Below are positions 10,646 through 22,872 of a stretch of 64,000 nucleotides of DNA, one piece after another. The notes beneath the pieces are model-generated. The model searched no databases and was not told the origin of the DNA. It saw nothing but the letters and a program-made list of their open reading frames with translations. Numbering within the stretch: position 1 is the first letter of the stretch; each line of letters begins with the position of its first letter. Source of the DNA: Neoechinorhynchus agilis (lineage: Eukaryota; Acanthocephala); NCBI GenBank assembly GCA_051530055.1, contig CM121342.1, forward strand, positions 5,642,001-5,706,000. The letters run 5' to 3'. The translations under genes and the position numbers were made by a program.

Positions 10646-12262
10646 CTCGCTCGACAGAACTCGTTTTCCAAAATGTTTGTGTCATTTTCAAGTCAAAGAT
10701 TTAAATTTTTAGAGTATCGTCTTATAAAAGTCGTTTTAAAGATTGAGTAGCCAAATTTTATTCTTTGCTTGTCATCGTTGCGATAAACGTGAATATCCTA
10801 CAATGCTTTTGCCACATTTTAACCAATAAATTTCTCAATCGCTTGTTTGTGAATTTTACCGCAATAAGACCCACGGCACCTTTACACATACTCAAGCGGT
10901 GGAAGATCAAACCAAATCGATTTCATTTTGTATCTGATTGGGAGATGGGGTGAAGTTCCGAATGTCAAAGGAGTGCACCACGCAATATAGAATGCTCGTG
11001 ATGGTCCTCAATATTCGAGGGGAAGCCAAACAAGCCGACAACGAGCATTGCGCCTAAAATCAAGTGGTGGAGGCTAAAGGATCCAATACTCAAGGAAAAG
11101 ATGAAAATGGTGCTTACCCAGAAATTGAGCGAGAATGTTGCTGAACTGGAACGCTGATGGAATGAGGCCGCCCGAAATATCCTCCGGGAAGCCAAAATCA
11201 TCTTGGAAATGACGTCGGGGAAACTTCCACCTACGAATAAAGAGGCATTTTGGTGGAATTAAACGTCAAGTGACGCCATCAGTCAAAAAAGATCAGCAAG
11301 GAAAATATTAGATTTCGATTCTTCAACCCATAATAAAGATGCGTACAAAGACGCAAAAAGGAAGGCTGCCCCAGAATGCGCCAAAGCAATGAGTTCTCGC
11401 TCGACAGAACTCGTTTTCCAAAACGTTTGTGTCATTTTCAAGTCAAATATTTAAATTTTTGGAGTATCGTCTTATAAAAGTCGTTTTAAAGATTGAGTAG
11501 CCAAATTTTATTCTTTGCTTGTCATCGTTGCGATAAACATGAATATCCTACAATGCTTTTGCCACATTTTAACCAATAAATTTCTCAATCGCTTGTTTGT
11601 GAATTTTACCGCAATAAGACCCACGGCACCTTTACACATACTCAAGCGGTGGAAGATCAAGCCAAAATCGATTTCATTTTGTATCTGATTGGGAGATGGG
11701 GTGAAGTTCCGAATGTCAAAGGAGTGCACCACGCAATATAGAATGCTCGTGATGGTCCTCAATATTCGAGGGGAAGCCAAACAAGCCGACAACGAGCATT
11801 GCGCCTAAAATCAAGTGGTGGAGGCTAAAGGATCCAATACTCAAGGAAAAGATGAAAATGGTGCTTACCCAGAAATTGAGCGAGAATGTTGCTGAACTGG
11901 AACGCTGATGGAATGAGGCCGCCGAAATATCCTCCGGGAAGCCAAAATCATCTTGGAAATGACGTCGGGGAAACTTCCACCTACGAATAAAGAGGCATTT
12001 TGGTGGAATTAAACGGTCAAGGACGCCATCAGTCAAAAAAGATCAGCAAGGAAAATATTAGATTTCGATTCTTCAACCCATAATAAAGATGCGTACAAAG
12101 ACGCAAAAAGGAAGGCTGCCCCAGAATGCGCCAAAGCAATGAGGTTCTCGCTCGACAGAACTCGTTTTCCAAAACGTTTGTGTCATTTTCAAGTCAAATA
12201 TTTAAATTTTTAGAGTATCGTCTTATAAAAGTCGTTTTAAAGATTGAGTAGCCAAATTTTAT
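10646..12262 (+). repeat. Tandem duplication (about 750 bp, 2.15 copies) of a dead RTE-like LINE segment
   Basis: The marker ctcgctcgacagaactcg starts at 10646, 11396 and 12147, giving periods of 750 and 751 bp; the third copy stops after about 115 bp. Plus-strand conceptual translation inside each copy gives KIKWWRLKDPILKEKMKMVL, then NVAELER, SGKLPPTNKEAFWWN and AYKDAKRKAAPECAKA. This is the linker between endonuclease and reverse transcriptase of RTE/CFDP2-type LINEs (KIKWWKLKD...ETSGK...WWWNEEVQ). The frame is broken in both copies in the same way, so the LINE was already dead when it duplicated. The copies are nearly identical, so the duplication is recent. Confidence 0.8.
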
Positions 12263-12899
12263 TTGCTCGTCATCGTTCAGAGGACAAGCTGACAAAGCGA
12301 CCTCTCGAGCATGAGAGAAAGCTATAATAAGTGTGTGTACTGTAATCGAAATATACAAAATCAATAGACAGTCTTAGAAGTTCAATCTTTTTTTCTTCGC
12401 TTAGACAATGTCTTGTTTTCATCGAGTTCAACGATAAAAAAAGTTGACGCTTCTTCATGCCAAAAAGAGAAATCAGATTCGTGAATATTGCGATAAAGTT
12501 TAAGTTCATTTCGCAATATTTCAGATATGAGTTGGCCGGTATTTTCTATATTCGATGTTGACGCTCGTCAACGGTTTCGTATACCTCTCAATCTCGTGGA
12601 CTGTCATCAAAAAACGCAAATTCTTATTATTGATTGCAAAATATCAGTTGATCAGTTTGTTTTTTAAAAGATGTTAAATTTGGAGTTTGTGTGTGCCATT
12701 TACGACGATAAATCATCGCAGCCATAAGTTACAATCGGTCACGATGAAAAAAGGAAACATTTATTTCTTTTCACTGAACAGAATTTTATTTCGCAGTCAT
12801 ATCAAATCCGCATTACCCGTACGTTATGATTGTTCGGCAGTTTCCTTGATGGTCGCGGTATTGCCGCGCTGATTCGCTGCAGCAGGGAGTTGCTGGAGC

Positions 12900-14050
12900 G
12901 CATGTCGCCGGTGGCCTATTTCAGCTTCTTTCCCAGTCGGGAAAATGAAATAATCAACTTCTTTCCGAAGCATCCCAGTGTTTCCACCGCAATCGGGATG
13001 AAAATATATTGATGCCCATCGAGCGAGGAGTATTTATGCCGCTTCTTTTCCTCGCTGAAGCTGGCGACTGCTCCCGCTTTTGAGGTGGCATCCCGTAAGT
13101 GGGATGCTGCGAGCGTGTTGGGGCAGGTAAAATCCCAAACCAGTATTTTCCCGGAGCACCATGGAAGGACTCCACCAGGGCGTTTACCGTCGTTCCAGGA
13201 GAGCCCGACTGGTTCGAGTTGAGCGGAAAAACCGGCCGTTGAGAGTGCTTCCCTGATTATGCGGTTGACTGCTGAGTGCCGCGCGCGGCGAGCATTTGAA
13301 CGCTTGCAGTCAAGGCCTTGAGTTCCCGACCTATTCACTGTCCCACCGCACCGACATGTATAGGGGCCTGAGAATTCGATGGCGATGGCTTGGTCATCCA
13401 GCCTCATGCCCAAACAGCCGTGACCGGGAAAGCCTTCAAGAAGTCGCTGGAATGTGGAGCTGAGACTGCCAGGAGCAACGTTTTTGGGAGTTTGTTTCCG
13501 TTGGAACGACCTGCTAGAACACTGATGCCCATTGAGCGTGCGTTTCAATCAGTTCAGATGGTGGATGCGTCTCTAGTCGTGTGTGTGGCGGGATGATTCT
13601 CAGTACCAGGCCTGAAGAGACCGAAATCGATGACGAAAAGGACCGAATTGCAATTCGGTGGCATTCTGGATGTCAAGACTGCCGAATCGAATGGAAAGAA
13701 TCGCCTGTTTCCATACTGTGTCGGACAGTCTTAGGTTTAGGACTTCTGACAGTGTTGATCGGACGCAGTTGTCGAAATCCCTGGTGAGCACTGACTTGAA
13801 GCATGGAGAAGTCCTCAGAAGGTAAGCGATCTTCTGTAGCGACAGACATCGTCCTAGAATAAACAGAGCGTCGTGTCGCGCGATGTGCAAGAGCCTGAAG
13901 GCAGTGAGCCGTAATTGATCGATGGCTTTTGAGAGGACGTTTCAAGGTTCGACAGGTTACCGATTGGAGACCCGAGAATGTCAACTGAGTCGATCGGTGA
14001 GCAGTCTCGATGCATCCTCTTGGTCGTCCGAAAAGCCTTCAAGAAGTCGC
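12900..14050 (-). mobile_element. Broken retroelement: end of reverse transcriptase plus C-terminal Cys/endonuclease-like domain
   Basis: Minus-strand blocks read HDALFILGRCLSLQKIAYLL...SPCFKSVL (near 13.9-13.7 kb) and, downstream, a Cys-containing module (CRCGGTVN...GLDCKRS..RRARHSAVN) and a KRP...LVWDFTCPNTLA segment. The order matches the C-terminal half of a retroelement family common in invertebrates, where an RT is followed by a zinc-finger-like and endonuclease-like module. Whether it is a true LINE or another retroelement class is not settled. It is a broken remnant. A short segment (gccttcaagaagtcgctggaatgtggag) occurs both at about 13430 and at 14033, the latter right where the first satellite array begins. 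Confidence 0.6.
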
Positions 14051-14059
14051 TGGAATGTG

Positions 14060-16240
14060 GAGGGCTCCGAAAGAATTCCCGTGTTTCTCTCTATGGATTT
14101 CTTTTCCAAACAATTTCCAAAAATCACCGGTCTATCCCTGTGTGTTTCTTCGGTTTTTTGTTCTGACGTCATCTAAATTTTCAAAACGTGAACTAAGAGA
14201 CATTATTTTTGGCTATGAAAGATTTCCCGTGTTTCCCTTGACGGATTTCTTTTTCAAACAATTTCCAGAAACCAACGATTGATTCGTGTGTGTTTGTTTG
14301 GTTTTTTGTTCTGACGTCATCTAAATTTTCAATACGTGAACTAAGCGACATTATTTTTGGCTATGAAAGAATTCCCGTGTTTCCCTTGACGGACTTCTTT
14401 TCTAAACAATTTCCAAAAGCCAACGATCTATCCCTGTGTTTTTAAGTTTGGTTTTTTTTATGCTGACGTCATCTAAATTTTCAAAACGTGAACTAAGCGA
14501 CATTCTTTTTGGCTATGAAAGAATTCCCGTGTTTCTCTCTATGGATTTCTTTTCCAAACAATTTCCAAAAGCCAACGATCTATCCCTGTGTGTTTGTTTG
14601 GTTTTTTGTTCTGACGTCATCTAAATTTTCAAAACGTGAACTAAGAGACATTCTTTTTGGCTATGAAAGAATTCCCGTGTTTCTCTCTATGGATTTCTTT
14701 TCCAAACAATTTCCAAAAGCCAACGATCTATCCTTGTGTGTTTGTTTGGTTTTTTGTTCTGACGTCATCTAAATTTTCAAAACGTGAACTAAGCGACATT
14801 CTTTTTGGCTATGAAAGAATTCCAGTGTTTCTCTCTATGGATTTCTTTTCCAAACAATTTCCAAAAGCCAACGATTGATTCGTGTGTGTGTAAGTTTGGT
14901 TTTTTTTGTGCTGACGTCATCTAAATTTTCAAAACGTGAACTAAGAGACATACTCTTTTGCTCTGAAAGAATTCCCGTGTTTCTCTCCATGGATTTCTTT
15001 TCCAAACAATTTCCAAAAGCCAACGATTGATTCGTGTGTGTGTTTGTAAGTTTGGTTTTTTGTTCTGACGTCATCTAAATTTTCAAAACGTGAACTAAGA
15101 GACATTCTTTTTGGCTATGAAAGAATTCCCGTGTTTCCCTTGACGGATTTCTTTTTCAAACAATTTCCAAAAGCCAACGATTGATTCGTGTGTGTTTGTT
15201 TGGTTTTTTGTTCTGACGTCATCTAAATTTTCAATACGTGAACTAAGCATTATTTTTGGCTATGAAAGAATTCTGTGTTTCCCTTGACGGACTTCTTTTC
15301 TAAACAATTTCCAAAAGCCAACGATCTATCCCTGTGTTTTTAAGTTTGGTTTTTTTTATGCTGACGTCATCTAAATTTTCAAAACGTGAACTAAGCGACA
15401 TTCTTTTTGGCTCCGAAAGAATTCCCGTGTTTCTCTCCATGGATTTCTTTTCCAAACAATTTCCAGAAGCCAACGATTGATTCGTGTGTGCTTGTAAGTT
15501 TGGTTTTTTTTGTGCAGACGCCATCTAAATTTTCAAAACGTGAACTAAGAGACATACTCTTTTGCTCTGAAAGAATTCCCGTGTTTCTCTCCATGGATTT
15601 CTTTTCCAAACAATTTCCAAAAGCCAACGATTGATTCGTGTGTGTGTTTGTAAGTTTGGTTTTTTGTTCTGACGTCATCTAAATTTTCAAAACGTGAACT
15701 AAGAGACATTCCTTGTGGATATGAAAGAATTCCCGTGTTTCTCTCTATGGATTTCTTTTCCAAACAATTTCCAAAAGCCAACGATCTATCCCTGTGTGTG
15801 TTTGTTTGGTTTTTGTGCTGACGTCATGTAAATTTTCAAAACGTGAACTAAGAGACATATCTTTTGTCTGAAAGAATTCCCGTGTTTCTCTCCATGGATT
15901 TCTTTTCCAAACAATTTCCAAAAGCCAACGATTGATTCGTGTGTGTTTGTAAGTTTGGTTTTTTGTGCTGACGTCATCTAAATTTTCAAAACGTGAACTA
16001 TGAGACATTATTTTTGGCTCCGAAAGAATTCCCGTGTTTCTCTCCATGGATTTCTTTTCCAAACAATTTCCAAAAGCCAACGATTGATTCGTGTGTGTTT
16101 GTAAGTTTGGTTTTTTTGTGCTGACGTCATCTAAATTTTCACAACGTGAACTAAGAGACATACTCTTTTGCTCTGAAAGAATTCTCGTGTTTCCGCGATA
16201 TGGATTTCTTTTCTAAAAACAATTTCGAGGGCAAGAGATT
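14060..16240. repeat. Tandem array, ~148-150-bp unit, about 14 copies
   Basis: The unit runs from gaattcccgtgtttctct through atggatttcttttccaaa, caacgat and gtgtgtttg to ctgacgtcatctaaattttc and aaacgtgaactaag. The ctgacgtcat marker recurs at about 14163, 14311, 14463, 14610, 14759, 14910, 15065, 15216, 15361, 15668, 15820, 15968 and 16121, with one altered copy near 15517. Each unit therefore carries the palindrome TGACGTCA. Copies differ by small substitutions and indels. Short ORFs on both strands (for example EFPCFSLWISFPNNFQK) only restate the unit. The array abuts the SR-protein gene. Confidence 0.95.
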
Positions 16241-16278
16241 CGTGTGTATATGTACGGAAAGAATTGGTTTCATTTTAG

Positions 16279-17036
16279 ATGGCATCTAGAAGTCCGAGTT
16301 ATCCGGGTCCGTCTCATAGTAATGGTGGACGTCGAGGTCGTAGCCGTGACCGATACATTTCTCCGGGCTATCGCCGCGCTGACAGCCGGGATCGGGATTA
16401 CGGACGTCGATCAGGTGGTTCATATGGGAACGAAGAAGGTTATCGTTTGCACGTTGCTGATGTTGGTGAGGAATTGAATCAGCGAGAAATCGAGAAGGCA
16501 TTCGAACGTTATGGTCCATTGATTGAGGTTTGGCACGCAAAGAGTTCATGTTTTGCGTTTGTTGTTTTCAAACATTACGACGATGCCGATCGAGCAATTC
16601 GCGAAATGGACAATAGGTCAGATTTATTCTTTTTTGAGCTGTCTTTTTTCTCATTTAGAAATCATGTAGAAAAATACTCAGCTGTCGAATCCGAGTTAGC
16701 TGGGCTCGCCCTCGTGTTCGAAATCGTCGAAGATGGGATCCAAGTATGCGTTGTTATGTTTGTGGAGCCAAAGGTCATTTCAGTAGGGACTGTAATGAAT
16801 ACCACAGTGGTCGCGATAAGCGAAGGTTTGTACTCGCATTTTTTCCATATACCGCGAGAAAAAGCCTTACTCGTAGGAGTCGATCGAGGTCCAGAAGTAG
16901 ACGAAGAGATAATGGATCTTCAGGTCTCTATGATAGAAAGCGTTCTCCCCCTCCTTCTTCTCTAATGAGCCAATCTTCCCGATACTATGATTCGGATGAT
17001 AGACGTCTTCCCAGATTGGAGAGGAGAGACCGATGA
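16279..17036 (+). CDS. SRSF7-like: SR splicing factor with RRM, CCHC zinc knuckle and RS tail (SRSF7/9G8-like)
   Basis: Exons 16279-16616, 16670-16825 and 16877-17036 give 217 residues. An Arg/Ser/Gly-rich N-terminus leads into one RRM: RNP2-like YRLHVADV, RNP1-like SSCFAFVVF and the closing RIRVSWARPR. Next comes a CCHC zinc knuckle CYVCGAKGHFSRDC and a short RS domain (RRSRSRSRSRRR), then an Arg/Asp-rich end. RRM plus knuckle plus RS is the SRSF7 layout: a nuclear protein that binds exonic enhancers and assists U1/U2 recruitment. It has two short introns, 53 nt (16617-16669, GTCAGA...ATGTAG) and 51 nt (16826-16876, GTTTGT...CTCGTAG). The second is a multiple of three and open, so it could be retained. 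An alternative acceptor 11 nt upstream in intron 1 would break the RRM. A pyrimidine-rich AG acceptor lies directly before the ATG. Confidence 0.9.
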
Positions 17037-17060
17037 GTTGGTGGTGGTTAATGGATGGCG

Positions 17061-17066
17061 AATAAA
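17061..17066 (+). terminator. Poly(A) signal of the SR-protein gene
   Basis: AATAAA lies 25 nt after the stop codon of the SR-protein gene, in a non-repetitive stretch before the next satellite. The short ORF that follows (17069-17329) is taken as downstream flank, not a gene. Confidence 0.5.
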
Positions 17067-17339
17067 ACATGGCTGACTTTCGCTCATTTGGGGTGTGGTG
17101 TATGGATGATTGGAGTTGGCGCTTGGCTTGTATGGAGCGCGGGTGGTCATGGACCCAGAAACGTGTAATGGACGACGATGTTGATCGAATGTTGTTTATC
17201 CATCATGGACCTGTGTATGATCATCAATCATCTTCTTTGAAATCGGCGTGGTTCCGACAATTAACAATGATAGGACAAAAATATATAGACGGAATACGTG
17301 AAAATAAGGGAGGTCGAATCTTTTTCTAATGGGTCCAAA

Positions 17340-20300
17340 TTCTCGAATTGCGCTTATTGCGTTCAAAACAACGTCAAAATCGGTTTAAATTCTCGAAATG
17401 ATGAACCTAAGAATTCCTCTTGCTGAAATCAGATGAGTGTATCGTTCTGATCGAGCAGTACAATAGCCATACGTTGATTTTTTAGCATAGAAACTTTTAT
17501 AGATTTGTCCATCATCAAATAATTTCTATATTCTTTTTTAAAATTTTCCACGTTTTTGTGCCGGGAAATCTGAACACAAACGTTTTTTGTGTTTCATCTG
17601 GGCGATATTATTGGTCAACCCTTAATTAGCGCGTTCGGCCCATAAAAATGATTACAATTTCCTTTTTTTCAGTTTGATGGTTTTTTGATGCCATTTTACC
17701 TTTGTTCTTCTCGAAATGATGAACCTGTGAATTCCTCTTGCTGATATCAGATGAGCGTAATATTCTGATCGAGCATTACAATAGCCATACGTCGATTTTT
17801 TGCCATTGAAACTTTTATAGATTTCTCTTGTCCATCATCAAATAATTTCTATGTTCTGTTTTAAAATTTTCCACGTTTTCGCGCCAAGAAATCTGAACAC
17901 GAATGTTTTTTGTGTTTTTCATCTTGGCGATATTATTGGTCAGCATTTTCTCAGCGCGTTGGACGCATGAAATTGCTTACAATTTTCCTTTTTTCAGTTT
18001 AATGGTTTTTTGATGCCTTTTTTTTGTTTTTCTCGAAATGACGAACTTTGGAATTTGCCCTCTCTTATTGAACGCGAGATGATTTTCTTTGTTCTGATCG
18101 AAGTTTTGCAAGTGTTCGCGCCAAGAAATCTGAACACGAATGTTTTTTGTTTTTCATCTTGGCGATATTATTGGTCAGCATTTTCTCAGCGCGTTGGACG
18201 ATAAAATTCTTACAATTTTCTTTTTTTCAGTTTAATGGTTTTTTGGTACCTTTTTATCTTTGTTTTTCTCGAAATGATGAATTTGGAATTTGCCCTCTCT
18301 TATTGAACGCGAGATGATTTTCTTGTTCTGATCGAAGTTTTGCAAGTGTTCGCGCCAAGAAATCTGAACACGAATTTTTTTGTGTTTTTCATCTTGGCGA
18401 TATTATTGGTCAGCATTTTCTCAGCGCGTTGGACGCATGAAATTGCTTACAATTTTCTTTTTTTCAGTTTGGTTTTTTGATACCTTTTTATCTTTGTTTT
18501 TCTCGAAATGATGAACTTTGGAATTTGCCCTCTCTTATTGAACGCGAGATGATTTTCTTTGTTCTGATCGAAGTTTTGCAAGTGTTCGCGCCAAGAAATC
18601 TGAACACGAATTTTTTTTGTGTTTTTCATCTTGGCGATATTATTGGTCAGCATTTTCTCAGCGCGTTGGACGCATGAAATTGCTCACAATTTTCTTTTTT
18701 TCAGTATAATGGTTTTTTGGTACCTTTTTATCTTTGTTTTTCTCGAAATGATGAACTTTGGAATTTCCCTCTCTTATTGAACGCGAGATGATTTTCTTTG
18801 TTCTGATCGAAGTTTTGCAAGTGTTCGCGCCAAGAAATCTGAACACGAATTGTTTTTGTGTTTTTCATCTTGGCGATATTATTGGTCAGCATTTTCTCAG
18901 CGCGTTGGACGCATGAAATTGCTTACAATTTTCTTTTTTTCAGTTTAATGGTTTTTTGGTACCTTTTTATCTTTGTTTTTCTCGAAATGATGAACTTTGG
19001 AATTTGCCCTCTCTTATTGAACGCGAGATGATTTTCTTTGTTCTGATCGAAGTTTTGCAAGTGTTCGCGCCAAGAAATCTGAACACGAATTTTTTTGTGT
19101 TTTTCATCTTGGCGATATTATTGGTCAGCATTTTCTCAGCGCGTTGGACGCATGAAATTGCTTACAATTTTCTTTTTTTCAGTTTAATGGTTTTTTGATA
19201 CCTTTTTATCTTTGTTTTTCTCGAAATGATGAACTTTGGAATTTGCCCTCTCTTATTGAACGCGAGATGATTTTCTTTGTTCTGATCGAAGTTTTGCAAG
19301 TGTTCGCGCCAAGAAATCTGAACACGAATTGTTTTTGTGTTTTTCATCTTGGCGATATTATGGTCAATTTTCTCAGCGCGTTGGACGCATGAAATTCTTA
19401 CAATTTTCTTTTTTCAGTTTGGTTTTTTGCTTTTATTTCTCGAAATGATGAACTTTGGAATTTCCCTCTCTTATTGAACGCGAGATGATTTTCTTTGTTC
19501 TGATCGAAGTTTTGCAAGTGTTCGCGCCAAGAAATCTGAACACGAATTTTTTTTGTGTTTTTCATCTTGGCGATATTATTGGTCAGCATTTTCTCAGCGC
19601 GTTGGACGCATGAAATTGCTTACAATTTTCTTTTTTTCAGTTAATGGTTTTTTGGTACCTTTTTATCTTTGTTTTTCTCGAAATGATGAACTTTGGAATT
19701 TCCCTCTCTTATTGAACGCGAGATGATTTTCTTTGTTCTGATCGAAGTTTTGCAAGTGTTCGCGCCAAGAAATCTGAACACGAATTGTTTTTGTGTTTTC
19801 ATCTTGGCGATATTATTGGTCAGCATTTTCTCAGCGCGTTGGACGCATGAAATTGCTTACAATTTTCTTTTTTTCAGTTTAATGGTTTTTTGGTACCTTT
19901 TTATCTTTGTTTTTCTCGAAATGATGAACTTTGGAATTTCCCTCTCTTATTGAACGCGAGATGATTTTCTTTGTTCTGATCGAAGTTTTGCAAGTGTTCG
20001 CGCCAAGAAATCTGAACACGAATTGTTTTTGTGTTTTTCATCTTGGCGATATTATTGGTCAGCATTTTCTCAGCGCGTTGGACGCATGAAATTGCTTACA
20101 ATTTTCTTTTTTTCAGTTTAATGGTTTTTGTCCTTTTTATTTTGTTTTTCTCGAAATGATGAACTTTGGAATTTCCCTTCTTATTGAAGCGAGATGATTT
20201 TCTTTGTTCTGATCGAAGTTTTGCAAGTGTTCGCGCCAAGAAATCTGAACACGAATTTTTTTGTGTTTTTCATCTTGGCGATATTATTGGTCAGCATTTT

Positions 20301-21730
20301 CTCAGCGCGTTGGACGCATGAAATTGCTTACAATTTTCTTTTTTTCAGTTTAATGGTTTTTTGTACCTTTTTATCTTTGTTTTTCTCGAAATGATGAACT
20401 TTGGAATTTGCCCTCTCTTATTGAACGCGAGATGATTTTCTTTGTTCTGATCGAAGTTTTGCAAGTGTTCGCGCCAAGAAATCTGAACACGAATTGTTTT
20501 TGTTTTTCATCTTGGCGATATTATTGGTCAGCATTTTCTCAGCGCGTTGGACGCATGAAATTTCTTACAATTTTCTTTTTTTCAGTTTAATGGTTTTTTA
20601 TGCCTTTTTTTTCTCGAAATGATGAACTTTGGAATTTGCCCTCTCTTATTGAACGCGAGATGATTTTCTTTGTTCTGATCGAAGTTTTGCAAGTGTTCGC
20701 GCCAAGAAATCTGAACACGAATTTTTTTGTGTTTTTCATCTTGGCGATATTATTGGTCAGCATTTTCTCAGCGCGTTGGACGCATGAAATTGCTCACAAT
20801 TTCTTTTTTTCAGTATAATGGTTTTTTGGTACCTTTTTATCTTTGTTTTTCTCGAAATGATGAACTTTGGAATTTCCCTTTCTTATTGAACGCGAGATGA
20901 TTTTCTTTGTTCTGATCGAAGTTTTGCAAGTGTTCGCGCCAAGAAATCTGAACACGAATTGTTTTGTGTTTTTCATCTTGGCGATATTATTGGTCAGCAT
21001 TTTCTCAGCGCGTTGGACGCATGAAATTGCTTACAATTTTCTTTTTTTCAGTTTAATGGTTTTTGGTACCTTTTTATCTTTGTTTTTCTCGAAATGATGA
21101 ACTTTGGAATTCCCCTTTCTTATTGAACGCGAGATGATTTTCTTTGTTCTGATCGAAGTTTTGCAAGTTTTCGCGCCAAGAAATCTGAACACGAATTGTT
21201 TTTGTGTTTTTCATCTTTGCGATATTATTGGTCAGCATTTTCTCAGCGCGTTGGACGCATGAAATTGCTTACAATTTTCTTTTTTTCAGTTTAATGGTTT
21301 TTTGATACCTTTTTATCTTTGTTTTTCTCGAAATGATGAACTTTGGAATTTGCCCTCTCTTATTGAACGCGAGATGATTTTCTTTGTTCTGATCGAAGTT
21401 TTGCAAGTTTTTGTGCCAAGAAATCTGAACACGAATTGTTTTTGTTTTTCATCTTGGCGATATTATTGGTCAGCATTTTCTCAGCGCGTTGGACGCATGA
21501 AAATTCTTACAATTTTCTTTTTTTCAGTTTAATGGTTTTTTATGCCTTTTTTTCTCGAAATGATGAACTTTGGAATTTGCCCTCTCTTATTGAACGCGAG
21601 ATGATTTTCTTTGTTCTGATAGAAGTTTTGCAAGTGTTCGCGCCAAGAAATCTGAACACGAATTATTTTTGTGTTTTTCATCTTGGCGATATTATTGGTC
21701 AGCATTTTCTCAGCGCGTTGGACCCATGAA
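17340..21730. repeat. Tandem array, ~235-240-bp unit, about 18 copies
   Basis: The unit includes ctctcttattgaacgcgaga, gttctgatcgaagttttgca, cgcgccaagaaatctgaaca, cttggcgatattattggtca and ttttctcagcgcgttggac. The two left-most units (17340-17960) are longer, about 306 bp, and diverged. The inner ones are near-identical apart from T-run length changes and small deletions. Many ORFs translate the same unit (for example LIEREMIFFVLIEVLQVFA); because they shift frame between copies I do not call genes. Confidence 0.95.
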
Positions 21731-22600
21731 AATGCTTCTCAGAGAGCTATCAATTTGGTCAACAACGTGAACCTTTTTATACCGCACGCTTCTCGGCCCA
21801 GCTCATAGAGCGTTCAATTATGTCACAAGAGCATGAACCCTTTTTATGCCAAATGCTTCTCTGTCGCGCTCAGAGAGCTATCAATGACGTCACCGTCTAG
21901 CACAGCCTTGCATAGCCTGTCCTATGCTTTGCCTTGAGAGGGACCCCGATTGAGGGTGTCCCTCATATATACCCAGGTTTTGAACCCCGTTCAACACATT
22001 TACATTGCTTACGTCATAAGACCAAGCATTTTCTCAATTTTGAATATTTTTCTTCCGTTTAAATGTCAATAATCGACATTTTTGCCAACTTTGCTTACGT
22101 CACATACCTGACACCTCTTGCTTCTCTGCCGTGTTCAGAGAGCTTTCAATTAGGTCAACAACATGAACCTTTTTGTACCGCACGCTTCTCGGCCCAGCTC
22201 ATAGAGCGTTCAATTATGTCACACCAGCATGAGCTCTTTTTATGCCACATGCTTCTCTGTCGCGCTCAGAGAGCTATCAATGACGTCACCGTCAAGCACC
22301 ACCTTGCATAGCTTGTCCTATGCTTTGCCTTGAGTGGGACCCCGATGTAGAGTGTCCCTCATATATACCCACTTTATGAACCCCGTTCAACACATTTACA
22401 ATGCTTACGTCATAAAACTAAGCATTTTCTCAATTTTGAATATTTTTCTTCCGTGTGTATTTCAATGATCGACATTTTTGTCAACCTTGCTTACGTCATA
22501 TAGCTGACACTTCTTGCTTCTCTGCCGTGCTCAGAGTAATTCCTATTACGTCACCAACATGAACCGTTTTCATAATGCATGCGTCTCTGTCGCGCTTCGA
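21731..22600. repeat. Tandem repeat, ~398-bp unit, about 2.2 copies
   Basis: Markers such as taccgcacgcttctcggccc (near 21780 and 22177), ctcagagagctatcaatgac and gtccctcatatatacccac recur about 398 bp apart. The unit has several CRE-like half and full sites (atgacgtca, cttacgtcata). It follows directly on the 240-bp array. No gene was seen. Confidence 0.9.
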
Positions 22601-22872
22601 TTATGGGCCAACGTCGCCGTTTTCTAATTTAATGCAAAAGACGATTTAAATCTCGCCACTTCATTTTATTGTCAGTTTACGACCTAAACGGTGGTTTGGA
22701 GAAATAGCACAACCTGATCCGGATATGCGAAAATGAGCAATTTTGCTTAAATCCAAAATTTTCGTCCAAGATGACCCTGATGGAATTTTCCGTCCAGGCT
22801 AGTTCTTCAAGTGTTCTGTGATTGTCTTTACAATTTATAGAAGTCATAATTATGGTAGACAAAAATTCGAAA

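Noticed and set aside
17340-21730. Many ORFs reading LIEREMIFFVLIEVLQVFA in the 240-bp array
   Set aside because: The frame shifts between units through T-run length changes. They are satellite shadows.
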